From Kaistella sp. 97-N-M2 (GTDB taxonomy: Bacteria > Bacteroidota > Bacteroidia > Flavobacteriales > Weeksellaceae): a stretch of 64,000 bases of DNA. Position 1 is the stretch's first letter. Each line of letters starts with the position of its first letter. The DNA is taken from assembly GCF_021513235.1 (NCBI RefSeq), contig NZ_CP090976.1, positions 124,001-188,000 of the forward strand. The letters are read 5' to 3'. Both the position numbers and the translations under genes were made by a program. Positions 15,747 to 25,170 of the stretch are shown here, in pieces. Below the pieces are notes generated by a model. It saw only the letters and a list, made by a program, of their open reading frames with translations, did no database searches and was not told the origin of the DNA.

Positions 15747-16715
15747 ATGGAATCCTACACGGAAAAAATACTTATCACCGGCGCACTCGGACAAATCGGT
15801 ACGGAACTTACGAACAGACTGGTCGAAATTCACGGCGCAGAAAATGTGGTGGCCTCAGGTTTGGACCGATGGGATAAAAATCTGACTTCTGCAGGATTTT
15901 ACGAGAGAATGGATGTAACGAATACGCAGCTGGTAAGACAGGTTATTAAAGATTACGAAATTACAACGGTGTATCATCTCGCGTCGCTGCTGTCGGGAAC
16001 CTCGGAAAAACAACCGCTTTTCGCCTGGAAGCTGAATCTGGAACCGCTGCTGCATTTTTGTGAACTGGCGAAGGAAGGTTTGCTGAAGAAAATCTTCTGG
16101 CCCAGCTCCATCGCGGTGTTCGGGAAAGGTATTCCGAAGGAAAATGTGGGCCAGGACGTAGTTTTAAACCCAACCACGGTGTATGGAATCTCGAAGATGG
16201 CAGGAGAAAAATGGTGCGAGTATTATTTTGATAAGTATGGAGTGGATGTTCGTAGCATTCGGTATCCTGGTTTAATTTCCTGGAAAACGCCGGCAGGAGG
16301 CGGAACAACCGATTACGCTGTGGAGATTTTTTACGAAGCTATTGAAGAAGAAAAATACACGAGTTTTATTTCGGAAGATACTGCGATGCCGATGTTGTAT
16401 ATGGATGATGCCATTAATGCAACTTTGAAATTAATGGAAGCGCCGAAAGAGAATTTAACCGTACATACGTCCTATAATTTAGGTGGACTGTCTTTCACGC
16501 CCAAGCAGTTGGCGGATGAGATCCGAAAGGAAATTCCAAATTTCCAGATTGATTATAAAACCGATTTCCGACAGGCTATCGCAGATTCGTGGCCCGCTTC
16601 TATTGATGATTCCATCGCGAAAAAAGACTGGAATTTGAGTTACGACTACGATATTTCTGCAATGACGAAAGACATGCTGAAGAACCTTCGCGTGAAATTG
16701 GGCGCAACTAAATGA
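15747..16715 (+). CDS. NAD-dependent epimerase/dehydratase, probable L-threonine 3-dehydrogenase
   Basis: A 322-aa extended SDR. It has the NAD loop GALGQIG near the N-terminus and the catalytic YGISK (Tyr/Lys) in the middle. The overall sequence, including ILITGALGQIGTEL, PGLISW and GGGTTDYAVEIFY, resembles the GalE-like L-threonine dehydrogenases described from flavobacteria. These oxidise L-threonine to 2-amino-3-ketobutyrate. The stop overlaps the start of a broken polysaccharide deacetylase gene (ATGA), so the two were a coupled pair. A sugar-nucleotide epimerase is the alternative. Confidence 0.85.
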   Translation: MESYTEKILITGALGQIGTELTNRLVEIHGAENVVASGLDRWDKNLTSAGFYERMDVTNTQLVRQVIKDYEITTVYHLASLLSGTSEKQPLFAWKLNLEPLLHFCELAKEGLLKKIFWPSSIAVFGKGIPKENVGQDVVLNPTTVYGISKMAGEKWCEYYFDKYGVDVRSIRYPGLISWKTPAGGGTTDYAVEIFYEAIEEEKYTSFISEDTAMPMLYMDDAINATLKLMEAPKENLTVHTSYNLGGLSFTPKQLADEIRKEIPNFQIDYKTDFRQAIADSWPASIDDSIAKKDWNLSYDYDISAMTKDMLKNLRVKLGATK

Positions 16716-17463
16716 TCCTCTTAAGTTTCAACATTATTAAGAAAAAAGTGATTTTGAGAAGAATTACTTCCTTAGCGAGGCGGAAATTCTGAACATCACG
16801 GAACAAAACACGCTCTCAATCCTGCGGACGCTGGAAAATAATAATATTCTCGCGACTTTTTTTATCGAAATTTCTCTTGTGGAGAAGCTGAATCTTTTGG
16901 TAAAAAAAATAATTGGAAAAGGTCATGAAATCGCCCTTTATAATAAAAATTCAGACCTGCAGGCAATTGAAGAGGCGAAACAGAATATTGAAGAAGTAAC
17001 GGGTAAAATAGTCCGCGGCATTCGCCAGAAAGAGGTTTCGGTTTCGATTGAAGACCTTAAAAATCTGGAGTTCACGTATATTTCAAATATCGAAAATGCA
17101 AATATTCTTTTTTCGTTGAAAAGGCTGGAACGCAGCACGCAGATTCTGCAGAAACACGGGCTGAGTATTATTCCGGAAAGCATTTCGCCTTACTCGCAAA
17201 TTCCTTATAACGATTTTGTTTTTCAAGCCGTTCCGCTACCGTATTATAAAAGTATGGTTTTGGAAACGATTAAAAACGATGATTTTGTCGTTGTTTATCT
17301 TAATACGTGGCAGTTCACGGATTTCTCCAAATATCAGTTTAAAATTCCGTTCTACCGGAAATTCAATTCCGGCAGAAAAATGGACGATAAACTGGAAACC
17401 TTCCTGCAGTGGATGAATGAAGAAAACCTGGCTTTTTCGAGAATGAAGGATTTTATTTTCTAA
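16712..17463 (+). pseudogene. Polysaccharide deacetylase family gene with a one-base frameshift
   Basis: The ATG at 16712 (overlapping the upstream stop as ATGA) opens MILLSFNIIKKK, but that frame soon ends. From 16741 the -1 frame continues KSDFEKNYFLSEAEILNI to the stop at 17463, giving about 250 residues in total. One base is missing in the A6 run at 16742-16747; A7 would restore a single frame. The rest shows NodB-like features: ATFFIEISL, the GHEIALYNKN segment, and RRLNSGR-like FNSGRKMDDKLE near the end. Related flavobacterial proteins are annotated as polysaccharide deacetylases. Either sequence error, real mutation, or slippage on the A run is possible. A GTG start at 16879 would give only a truncated product. 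Confidence 0.75.
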
Positions 17464-17508
17464 ATTGATCCGTATTATAAAGGTTTTTTAATTTAATCGC
17501 TTGAGAGG

Positions 17509-17539
17509 TTGCGCCTTCGGGAAAAAATTTATATTTTTG
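17509..17539 (+). promoter_or_regulatory. Promoter of rpsF-rpsR-rplI
   Basis: A -33 TTG at 17509-17511 is separated by 20 bases from the -7 box TATTTTTG at 17532-17539. This is a good Bacteroidetes promoter. The start of rpsF lies 34 bases further on. Confidence 0.65.
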
Positions 17540-17572
17540 CACCTTGAAATAATTAACAAATTAATTAACATT

Positions 17573-17914
17573 ATGAACAATTACGAAACTGTTTTCATTT
17601 TAACTCCCGTTCTATCTGACGCTCAGGTGGAGGAAGCAGTAAAAAAGTTTGAAGATTTGCTGAAAGCAAACAATTGCGAAATCGTTGCCAAAGAAAATTG
17701 GGGACTTAAAAAACTGGCGTATCCTATTCAATTAAAAAAGAATGGATTCTACACTTTGATCGAATTTAAAGGTGAAGGTACTGTAGTGGCAGATCTGGAA
17801 ACTGCGTACAAACGTGACGAAAGAGTAATCCGTTACCTTACTACAAAACTGGACAAACATGCGATCGAGTATGCAGTAACAAGAAGAACGAAAGTAAAAA
17901 CTGCGAAAGTTTAA
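17573..17914 (+). CDS. rpsF: 30S ribosomal protein S6
   Basis: A 113-aa ribosomal protein S6, which binds 16S rRNA together with S18 in the platform of the small subunit. The N-terminus [18 protein letters not shown] and the segment [10 protein letters not shown] are typical. The frame extends upstream through promoter sequence, so the ATG at 17573 is taken. It is followed by rpsR after 27 bases and then rplI, the conserved bacterial order. Confidence 0.96.
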   Translation: MNNYETVFILTPVLSDAQVEEAVKKFEDLLKANNCEIVAKENWGLKKLAYPIQLKKNGFYTLIEFKGEGTVVADLETAYKRDERVIRYLTTKLDKHAIEYAVTRRTKVKTAKV

Positions 17915-17941
17915 TTTCAACCCCTAAAAAAAAGAAAAGTT

Positions 17942-18244
17942 ATGGCAATAGATGATATGGCAAAACAAGCCTCAGCTGGAGGAGAATCTGAAGTAAGATT
18001 TTTAACTCCACTTGATATCAATACAAAATCTGATAAAAAATACTGTAGATTCAAAAAATACGGAATCAAACATGTTGATTATAAAGATCCAAATTTCCTT
18101 CTTCAGTTCGTGAACGAACAAGGTAAAATTTTACCAAGAAGATACACCGGAACGTCTTTGAAATACCAAAGAAAAGTTTCTGCAGCAATTAAAAGAGCAA
18201 GACACTTGTCGATGATGCCTTATATTGCAGATCTTTTAAAATAA
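17942..18244 (+). CDS. rpsR: 30S ribosomal protein S18
   Basis: A 100-aa ribosomal protein S18, partner of S6 in the small-subunit platform. The core is seen as [39 protein letters not shown] and a final LSMMPY. The ~20-residue N-terminal extension ([14 protein letters not shown]) is a flavobacterial feature. It lies between rpsF and rplI. Confidence 0.96.
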   Translation: MAIDDMAKQASAGGESEVRFLTPLDINTKSDKKYCRFKKYGIKHVDYKDPNFLLQFVNEQGKILPRRYTGTSLKYQRKVSAAIKRARHLSMMPYIADLLK

Positions 18245-18369
18245 AAATGCTCTAGGCAATCTGCTTTATGCCTGTGCATAATGCCGTAAAAGTTGCTGAA
18301 TAAATTTAATTCTAACGATTTTTAGAAAACAGTTTACACTGAAATCTAAAACAAAAACGGACAACAACA

Positions 18370-18891
18370 ATGGAAATCATATTAAAAACAGACGTAGAAA
18401 ACTTAGGACTTGAGTTCGATACGGTAAATGTAAAAAACGGATACGCAAGAAATTACCTTTTACCAAAAGGTTTAGGACTTTTGGCGACTCCAAAAAATAA
18501 AGCAGCTTTAGAAGCAACTTTAGAATCCCGTAAAGAAGAAGAAGCGAAATTGGTTGCAGCTGCTAACGCAATTGTAGATCAGTTGAAGAAAACGAACATT
18601 ACCATCGCTACAAAAGTAGGTTCCGGTGACAAACTGTTCGGATCCATCAACAACGCCAATCTTTCCGACGAATTGTCTAAAGTAGGTGTTCAGGTTGATA
18701 AAAAATACATCAAAATTCCTGGGAATACGATCAAAAGAACCGGTAAAGTTACTGCGATCATCAGACTTCACAGAAATGTAGAACACAACTTCGAATTCGA
18801 TATTGTTTCTGATGCTCCACCCGTAGCTGCTGCTCCAAAAGCAACTCCAGCTCCGAAAAAAGTAGAAGAAACTCCAGCTGAAGAAGCATAA
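18370..18891 (+). CDS. rplI: 50S ribosomal protein L9
   Basis: A 173-aa ribosomal protein L9. Its N-terminal domain binds 23S rRNA, seen here as MEIILKTDVENLGLEFDTVN and NGYARNYLLPKGLGL, joined by a long helix to a C-terminal domain with KLFGSI. The last ~25 residues are an Ala/Pro/Glu-rich tail (APKATPAPKK), longer than the ~148-aa E. coli protein and typical of Bacteroidetes. It is 125 bases after rpsR and ends at a terminator. Confidence 0.96.
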   Translation: MEIILKTDVENLGLEFDTVNVKNGYARNYLLPKGLGLLATPKNKAALEATLESRKEEEAKLVAAANAIVDQLKKTNITIATKVGSGDKLFGSINNANLSDELSKVGVQVDKKYIKIPGNTIKRTGKVTAIIRLHRNVEHNFEFDIVSDAPPVAAAPKATPAPKKVEETPAEEA

Positions 18892-18910
18892 GCGTTTTGA
18901 AAATACATCA

Positions 18911-18942
18911 AAATCCGGTAATTAATTTTATCGGATTTTTTT
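18911..18942 (+). terminator. Rho-independent terminator after rplI
   Basis: AAATCCG (18911-18917) pairs with CGGATTT (18932-18938), extended inward by a few weak pairs, and runs into a T tract 20 bases after the rplI stop. Confidence 0.75.
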
Positions 18943-18989
18943 GGCTTAAAAATCCCGTACCAATAATTTTTTTTGTAACATTAAAGTAA

Positions 18990-18997
18990 TAATTTTG
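18990..18997 (+). promoter_or_regulatory. -7 promoter box of the ClC gene
   Basis: TAATTTTG matches TAnnTTTG and ends 4 bases before the ATG at 19002, predicting a nearly leaderless transcript. Confidence 0.5.
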
Positions 18998-19001
18998 ATC
19001 T

Positions 19002-20408
19002 ATGCTAGAAATCTTCGCCTACTTGCGACAAAGTATCAAAAGATCTTTCGATAACCTGCACAACGAGAAACTAAAAAACAATCTTTTACAGGCGGTTCCG
19101 TTTTGGATCGGATCTTTAATTACGGGGGTTTTCGCCGTTTTGTACGCAAAAGCTTTCACGTGGGGCGAAGCGCTGATGAACTTCATATTCGACTGGCATG
19201 CGTGGATGATTTTCATCATCACACCCGCTGCATTTGTGCTTTCCTGGTGGCTTGTCAAAAGCTTTGCACCTTACGCAAAAGGAAGCGGAATTCCGCAGGT
19301 GATGGCTGCTGTAGAACTGGCTAATCCGAAAGAACATTCTAAAATCAGGCATCTTTTAAGTTTAAAAATCATTGTTTTTAAAGTTTTATCGAGTTTGGCT
19401 TTGATTATTGGCGGGGGCGCCGTTGGACGAGAAGGTCCGACGATTCAGATTGCCGGGTCTGTTTTTCGAAAAGTAAACGAATACCTCCCCGAATGGTGGC
19501 CGAAGATCTCCAAGAAAAATATGATTATGACGGGTGCCGCAGCGGGACTTTCCGCCGCCTTTAATACGCCGCTCGGCGGAATCGTTTTTGCGGTGGAAGA
19601 ACTTTCAAAAACGCATATTAATTACTTTAAAACTGCGCTCTTCACCGCCGTCATCATTGCGGGATTAACTTCGCAAACGCTGGCCGGCTCTTATCTCTAT
19701 CTGGGATATCCAAAAACAGCAGATGTCGGTTTGGGTATTATGTTTCCGGTTATTTTGGTTTCGGGGATTGCGGGCGTTTTTGCGAGTCAGCTTTCCGTCA
19801 TTATGCTGCGAATTAACGCCTGGAATAAAACTTTAACAAAAGACACCGAAAAAGTGGCTTTTCTTATTGTTTGTGCCTTGATTATTGCGTCGCTGGCTTT
19901 TTTCGTGAACAGAGAAATCCTTGGCTCCGGAAAGGAGATCATGGAGCGAACGCTTTTTACAAAAGACAAGCACGAAGACTGGTACATGCCGATCTTCAGA
20001 ATGATCGGGCCGGCTTTGTCCTTCACGTCCGGCGGAGCAGGTGGAATTTTTGCGCCGGCACTCTCTGCGGGTGCCAGCATTGGATCCGTAATTTCGGGCT
20101 GGATTCATTTATCACCGAACGAGACCAATGTTGTAATTTTAGGAGGAATGGTTGCCTTTTTAACGGGAGTAACCCGGGCGCCGTTTACCTCCGCAATTAT
20201 TGTTCTGGAAATGACCGACAGGCACTCACTTATCTTTCATCTGATGTTGGCCGGAATGGTATCTTCGCTTATTTCCCTCATGGTAAGCAAAAGATCGCTT
20301 TATGACACGCTGAAAATGTCGTATCTGGAAGAATTACGTACTGATGAAGAAAACCTGCGGGAGAACGCGAAAGAAAAAGACCGGCAAGCGCGGGAGGAAA
20401 ATTATTAA
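19002..20408 (+). CDS. clcA: ClC family chloride/proton antiporter
   Basis: A 468-aa ClC transport protein of the inner membrane with about 10-12 hydrophobic helices. The anion-pathway motifs are GSGIPQ (94-99), GREGP (142-146, gating Glu144) and GGIFAP further on. A second glutamate pair (Glu199-Glu200, in FAVEELSK) matches the proton-pathway glutamate of the E. coli exchanger, which points to a Cl-/H+ antiporter rather than a channel. No CBS domains follow; the C-terminus is a charged tail. It is flanked by its own promoter and a shared terminator. Confidence 0.93.
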   Translation: MLEIFAYLRQSIKRSFDNLHNEKLKNNLLQAVPFWIGSLITGVFAVLYAKAFTWGEALMNFIFDWHAWMIFIITPAAFVLSWWLVKSFAPYAKGSGIPQVMAAVELANPKEHSKIRHLLSLKIIVFKVLSSLALIIGGGAVGREGPTIQIAGSVFRKVNEYLPEWWPKISKKNMIMTGAAAGLSAAFNTPLGGIVFAVEELSKTHINYFKTALFTAVIIAGLTSQTLAGSYLYLGYPKTADVGLGIMFPVILVSGIAGVFASQLSVIMLRINAWNKTLTKDTEKVAFLIVCALIIASLAFFVNREILGSGKEIMERTLFTKDKHEDWYMPIFRMIGPALSFTSGGAGGIFAPALSAGASIGSVISGWIHLSPNETNVVILGGMVAFLTGVTRAPFTSAIIVLEMTDRHSLIFHLMLAGMVSSLISLMVSKRSLYDTLKMSYLEELRTDEENLRENAKEKDRQAREENY

Positions 20409-20414
20409 TAAAAC

Positions 20415-20455
20415 AAAAAAGACCCCTGAGAACAGAATTTTCAGGGGTCTTTTTT
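20415..20455. terminator. Bidirectional terminator between clcA and the glutamate synthase-like gene
   Basis: A 15-bp perfect stem (AAAAAAGACCCCTGA at 20415-20429 with its complement at 20441-20455) has A/T tracts on both sides, so it can stop transcription from both converging genes. Confidence 0.9.
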
Positions 20456-20468
20456 AAATGAGCAAAAA

Positions 20469-21992
20469 TTAATATCTGCTGCTATGGTTTTCTTTCACGT
20501 TTCCTAAAATATCAGGGAAGTAAACGTCAGCCAGATGCTCAAATTCGTCACCTCTCATAAACATGCTTGCATCTACTTCTTCGTAGGATTTCCGGCCTGC
20601 TGCACCAATCAGTTCGTTGCAGGTATGCAACGTATTTTTATGGAAATGGTAAACGCGTTCGCTCTTATCGGTTACATCCAAACCTTTAATAAGCATTTTG
20701 TCCTGCGTGGCAACACCCGTTGGACAATTATTGGTGTTACACCTTAAAGCCTGAATACAGCCCAATGCAAACATAAATCCGCGCGCGTTGTTGCACATAT
20801 CAGCGCCCATTGCTACAGCGCGTAAAATATCCAAAGCTGTTAAAACTTTGCCGCTCGCAATTATTTTTACTTTATCGCGGACATTGAAGATATTTAAGGT
20901 TCTGTTCACAAAAATCAAAGCCGGCTCCAAAGGCATTCCAACGCCATCGGAAAATTCCGGAGGTGCTGCTCCTGTTCCTCCTTCCGCGCCGTCAATAGTA
21001 ATAAAATCCGGATAGATTTTCAAAACATTCATTTGTACGCAAATATCTTCAAACTCCCTTGTATCGCCGATACATAATTTGAAGCCAACCGGTTTTCCAT
21101 CTGATAATTCCCGTAACTGCTGTACGAAAAACAATAGCCCTGCAGCATCGGAAAAAGCGGAATGCGACGGCGGCGAGATGATGGTTACGCCGGGCTGAAC
21201 GTGACGGATCGCTGCGATTTCCACCGTATTTTTTGCACCGGGTAAAACACCACCATGCCCAGGTTTTGCACCTTGAGACAGTTTGATTTCGATCATTTTA
21301 ACGCTTGGAATCGATACGTTTTTCTTGAAGATCTCCGGAGAAAATTTACCGTGATCATCTCTACATCCGAAATAGCCTGTCCCAATCTGCCAACAGAGAT
21401 CTCCACCTTCCAAATGATAGGGTGAAATTCCACCCTCGCCGGTGTTATGATAAAAATTCCCTTTTTTCGCGCCTTTATTCAGAGACATTTGCGCGCGGTC
21501 ACTTAAAGATCCGAAACTCATTGCGGAAATATTGAATAAGGAGGCGTGGTATTTCTGCGTACACTGATCTCCACCTACCCAAACGCGGGGAAGATCTTCC
21601 GACGGAGAATGTGCGTAAATGGAGTGCTTAATGCCTTCGTATTTCCGTTGATTTACCTCAAGTTGAGTTCCAAAAGGAACGGTGTCGCTTATATTTTTAG
21701 CACGCCGGTAAACAGCGGAACGTTGGTTTCGCGGAAAAGGTTTACCATCCGTTTCTCTTTCAATAAAATACTGCTGCATTTCGGGCGAAATACTTTCGAA
21801 AAAATAGCGGAAATATCCTATAACAGGGAAATTCCGCAGGATTGCATGTTTGGATTGTGTAACATTGTAAATTCCTAAAGCATAGATTGCCGTCAATAAA
21901 ATTGGAATCCAGTAATAGGTTTTAAGAAGCAGTGAGATGGCCCATATTATAAGAACAATAGCAATACCCCACCGGATGAATTTATCTCTCAT
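20469..21992 (-). CDS. FMN-binding glutamate synthase family protein, membrane-anchored
   Basis: A 507-aa protein with the synthase barrel of glutamate synthase but no glutaminase domain. Residues ~7-45 form two hydrophobic segments, so it is probably an inner-membrane protein facing the cytoplasm. Visible are the FMN-domain motifs AMSFGSLSDRAQ, GEGGISPYH, KLSQGAKPGHGG and DGAEGGTGAAP, and the iron-sulfur Cys set in CIQALRCNTNNC. The true reaction is unknown for this class. ATG at 21992 is chosen; the frame's upstream TTG (22019) overlaps the -7 box. Confidence 0.88.
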   Translation of the reverse strand: MRDKFIRWGIAIVLIIWAISLLLKTYYWIPILLTAIYALGIYNVTQSKHAILRNFPVIGYFRYFFESISPEMQQYFIERETDGKPFPRNQRSAVYRRAKNISDTVPFGTQLEVNQRKYEGIKHSIYAHSPSEDLPRVWVGGDQCTQKYHASLFNISAMSFGSLSDRAQMSLNKGAKKGNFYHNTGEGGISPYHLEGGDLCWQIGTGYFGCRDDHGKFSPEIFKKNVSIPSVKMIEIKLSQGAKPGHGGVLPGAKNTVEIAAIRHVQPGVTIISPPSHSAFSDAAGLLFFVQQLRELSDGKPVGFKLCIGDTREFEDICVQMNVLKIYPDFITIDGAEGGTGAAPPEFSDGVGMPLEPALIFVNRTLNIFNVRDKVKIIASGKVLTALDILRAVAMGADMCNNARGFMFALGCIQALRCNTNNCPTGVATQDKMLIKGLDVTDKSERVYHFHKNTLHTCNELIGAAGRKSYEEVDASMFMRGDEFEHLADVYFPDILGNVKENHSSRY

Positions 21993-22016
21993 TATAAAAT
22001 CTTTAAAGAATGACCT

Positions 22017-22024
22017 CAAATTTA
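22017..22024 (-). promoter_or_regulatory. -7 promoter box of the glutamate synthase-like gene
   Basis: On the minus strand this is TAAATTTG, 24 bases before the ATG at 21992. Confidence 0.5.
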
Positions 22025-22040
22025 TGAATAATATATGGAC

Positions 22041-22075
22041 AAAAAAAACCGCTATCAGAAATTGAAAGCGGCTTT
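22041..22075 (-). terminator. Terminator at the end of the polysaccharide utilisation operon
   Basis: On the minus strand AAAGCCGCT pairs with AGCGGTTTT (9 bp with one G-T), with a 13-base loop, and runs into eight T residues, 17 bases after the GH3 stop. Confidence 0.75.
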
Positions 22076-22091
22076 ATCTAAGTCAATGACG

Positions 22092-24419
22092 TTACTTGTT
22101 CCACGTGATTTTTTCGCGCTGAACATCTTCAGAATTCGTACCAATCATGATTTCGAAATCCCCGGATTCCCAATCGAACTTCAAATTGCTGTTATAAAAT
22201 TTTAAATCTTCCGGCGTTATAGTAAAAGTTACTTTTTTGTTTTCGCCTTTTTTAAGGAAGATTTTTTGGAAACCTTTCAGTTCTTTAACTGGGCGCGTAA
22301 TGCTTCCTACCAAATCGCGGATGTAAAGCTGAACGATTTCGGCGCCGTCATATTTCCCCGAATTTTTCAGCGTAACGGAAGCCTGAAGTATTTGATTGCC
22401 TTTTAAATTAGTACTTGACAGATTCATTTTGGAATAATCAAACTTCGTATAGCTCAAGCCAAAACCAAAAGGATACAGGGGCGTGTTGCATTCGTCCATA
22501 AAATTAGAGCGAAATCTTTCATATTCACATTTATCGGTTTGTTCTGCGCCCAAAGGTCTTCCTGTATTTTTATGATTATAGTAAAGCGGAATCTGACCTA
22601 AACTTCGCGGAAATGTAACCGGCAGTTTTCCGGAGGGGTTTATTTTCCCGAAAAGAACGTCGGAAATGGCATTTCCCGCCTCTGTTCCGGAGAACCAGAC
22701 ATTTAGAATGGCATCCGGAACGTCTTTCACATTCGTTAAAGCTAAAGGTCGTCCGGTGAAAAGAACCATTGCGATGGGTTTTCCTGTTTTTTTCAGTTCG
22801 TTCAGCAGATCAACCTGAGACTGCGGAATATCGATGTGCGTTCGCGAAGAAGATTCGCCGCTCATTTCGGCCGATTCGCCGATGGCGAGGATGATTACAT
22901 CCGCTTTGTTGGCAACGTCGACCGCCTCTTTTAACAATACTTCTTTGGAGCGGTTGTCGCGGTCCGTAAGTTTGCCGTGGGCTGCATAAATATTTTCGAG
23001 TTTTTCGGAATAATCAATGTTGGCACCTTTGGCGGAAATAAATTTTACGTCTTTGCCAAAATTATCCTGAAGTCCTTTCATCAAAGATACCGCCGTACTG
23101 TGCTCGGCGCCGACACTCCAGGTCCCGGCCATATTCAATGAATTTGCAACCAAGGGGCCGATAACAGCCACAGTTCCGGACTTTTTTAAAGGCAAAACAC
23201 TGTTGTCATTTTTCATCAACACCATGGACTGAGCCGCGGTATTGCGGGCGATACTTTTATTTTCGTCGCTGCCGACTTCTTTTGCAGCCCATTTTACGTC
23301 GCCGTATTTGTAGGGATTCTCAAAAAGGCCCAGATCAAATTTCGCTTCGAGAATGCGTTTCGCAGCGAGGTCGATTTCTGCCTGCGTAACTTTTCCCTCC
23401 TCTAATGACTTTTTTAAAGTTTTCAAAAAACCTTCACCCACCATATCCATGTCGACGCCCGCGCGTAAAGCCAAAGCGGAAGATGCCTGCAAATCGCCCA
23501 TTCCGTGCTCAATCATTTCGTTGATTCCGGTGTAATCGGTCACCACAAATCCCTGGAATCCCCACATTTTCCGAAGAACATCGGTCTGGAGCCATTTGTT
23601 TCCCGTTGCCGGGATGCCGTCGACTTCGTTAAACGATGCCATCACGGAACCCACTCCGGCGTCGACCGCAGCTTTGTAAGGTGGAAAATATTCGTTGAAC
23701 ATCCGCAGATGGCTCATATCCACCGTATTGTAATCGCGGCCCGCTTCACCCGCGCCATAAAGAGCGAAATGTTTCACGCACGCCATGATGGTATTTTTGA
23801 GGGAAAGGTCTTTTCCCTGATACCCAAAAACCATGGCTTTTGCCACTTCGCTGCCAAGGTAAGGATCTTCGCCGGATCCTTCGGAAATACGGCCCCAACG
23901 CGGTTCGCGGGAAATATCGGTCATCGGGGAAAAAGTCCAGGAAATTCCGTCGGAAGCGGCTTCGCTGGCGGCAACGCGCGCGGACTGCTGAATTAAATTC
24001 ATATCCCAGGACGCAGCCAAACCAAGCGGAATCGGAAAAGTGGTTTCGTAGCCGTGGATTACATCCATTCCGAAAATCAAGGGGATTTTTAAGCGGCTCT
24101 TTTCGACGGCTACCTTCTGAACGGCAAGAATCTTTTCAGCACCTTTAATGTTGAACAGTCCACCAACCAGACCCTCTTCCACTTTTTTACCGATGTCGGA
24201 GTTTTGAGCCTGCCCCGTCGTAAAATCTCCGGCGCTGGGTAAATTCAGCTGACCTATTTTTTCGTCTAACGTCATTTTCGCTAAAAGTGCATCGACGAAA
24301 ACTTTTTTTCTGGCTTTGTACGCTTCGGTCTGAAAAGACTGAACCGGTTTCGTTACAATTTCCTGTGCAAAGATGACGGGTGAAAGCGCCACCGCGGCAA
24401 TGATTATTAATTTCTTCAT
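22092..24419 (-). CDS. bglX: GH3 beta-glucosidase (BglX-like)
   Basis: A 775-aa secreted glycoside hydrolase family 3 enzyme that removes terminal glucose from beta-linked gluco-oligosaccharides. The signal peptide ends VIFAQE, probably cut before Gln. The N-terminal barrel contains the nucleophile Asp295 in GFVVTDYTG. The second alpha/beta domain includes AIGESAEMSGESSSR, and a C-terminal fibronectin III-like domain ends the protein. It is the last gene of a SusC/SusD locus, 11 bases after an esterase-like gene. I infer action on beta-1,2-gluco-oligosaccharides from the GH144-like neighbour. Confidence 0.93.
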   Translation of the reverse strand: MKKLIIIAAVALSPVIFAQEIVTKPVQSFQTEAYKARKKVFVDALLAKMTLDEKIGQLNLPSAGDFTTGQAQNSDIGKKVEEGLVGGLFNIKGAEKILAVQKVAVEKSRLKIPLIFGMDVIHGYETTFPIPLGLAASWDMNLIQQSARVAASEAASDGISWTFSPMTDISREPRWGRISEGSGEDPYLGSEVAKAMVFGYQGKDLSLKNTIMACVKHFALYGAGEAGRDYNTVDMSHLRMFNEYFPPYKAAVDAGVGSVMASFNEVDGIPATGNKWLQTDVLRKMWGFQGFVVTDYTGINEMIEHGMGDLQASSALALRAGVDMDMVGEGFLKTLKKSLEEGKVTQAEIDLAAKRILEAKFDLGLFENPYKYGDVKWAAKEVGSDENKSIARNTAAQSMVLMKNDNSVLPLKKSGTVAVIGPLVANSLNMAGTWSVGAEHSTAVSLMKGLQDNFGKDVKFISAKGANIDYSEKLENIYAAHGKLTDRDNRSKEVLLKEAVDVANKADVIILAIGESAEMSGESSSRTHIDIPQSQVDLLNELKKTGKPIAMVLFTGRPLALTNVKDVPDAILNVWFSGTEAGNAISDVLFGKINPSGKLPVTFPRSLGQIPLYYNHKNTGRPLGAEQTDKCEYERFRSNFMDECNTPLYPFGFGLSYTKFDYSKMNLSSTNLKGNQILQASVTLKNSGKYDGAEIVQLYIRDLVGSITRPVKELKGFQKIFLKKGENKKVTFTITPEDLKFYNSNLKFDWESGDFEIMIGTNSEDVQREKITWNK

Positions 24420-24430
24420 AGTATATCTTT

Positions 24431-25147
24431 TTATTTTTTAGGAACATTTTTTCGCTGGGCAAGCATCCAGTCATACAATTTCGGGTTGGAATAGGTGGAA
24501 TCCCAGGAGTTGTGGTTATCGTCGGGGAAAATGGTTAGCTCAATATTCTTATTGACTTTTTTGATTTCCTGATAAATTTCGATCGAATTCATGGGTGAGA
24601 CTACATCGTCGTTACCGCCATGAAAAAGTTTCGTAGGTAGATTTTTGTACTGCACTGCGCGCACTTTCATAAGGCGATCCACAGGCGCACAGACGGCCAC
24701 GACTGCCGAAAAAAGTTCGGGATGTTCCATGGCCAGTTTTAATGTTCCCCAACCGCCCATGGATAATCCGGTAAGCATTATGCGGGAATCATCGATGTTG
24801 TATTTATCCTGAATTTCTTTGATTAAATAGTAAACCGCTTCGGTATCCCACCAGACGTTTTCCGGACATTGGGGCGCCAAAATGGCCACGGGTTCTTTGA
24901 TCAGATTTTTGTAAGTGAAAGGACTGTGAGCCTTCACCATTTCTAAATCGGTGCCGCGTTCGCCGGAGCCATGCAGAAAAACGAGCAGCGGAACCGCACT
25001 CTTTGTGTTCTGCGGATAATCTAAAACGTAAGAAATCTGCTGCGTTTTTTTAATGTCTTTTTTGAATTCCGCTTTTATTTCCTGCGCCTTGAAGCTCAGG
25101 GAAAGTGTGAGGAAGAAAAAGCTTAGGTATTTTAATTTGAGTTTCAT
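24431..25147 (-). CDS. Secreted alpha/beta hydrolase (esterase/peptidase-like)
   Basis: A 238-aa alpha/beta hydrolase with a signal peptide (ending SFKAQE, cut before Gln). The oxyanion segment is FLHGSGERG, the nucleophile elbow GLSMGGWGT (Ser), the acid in HGGNDDVVSP and the His in DDNHNSW. Such prolyl-oligopeptidase- or feruloyl-esterase-like proteins are common in polysaccharide loci and may remove acyl groups from glycans. It lies 130 bases after the GH144-like gene, from which it is separated by a palindromic element, and 11 bases before bglX. Confidence 0.85.
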   Translation of the reverse strand: MKLKLKYLSFFFLTLSLSFKAQEIKAEFKKDIKKTQQISYVLDYPQNTKSAVPLLVFLHGSGERGTDLEMVKAHSPFTYKNLIKEPVAILAPQCPENVWWDTEAVYYLIKEIQDKYNIDDSRIMLTGLSMGGWGTLKLAMEHPELFSAVVAVCAPVDRLMKVRAVQYKNLPTKLFHGGNDDVVSPMNSIEIYQEIKKVNKNIELTIFPDDNHNSWDSTYSNPKLYDWMLAQRKNVPKK

Positions 25148-25170
25148 CTTTTTATTATTAATTACAAATC

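Noticed and set aside
16879..17463. A separate gene starting at GTG 16879
   Set aside because: The frame is continuous with family-like sequence back to 16741, so this is the inside of the frameshifted deacetylase gene, not a new start.
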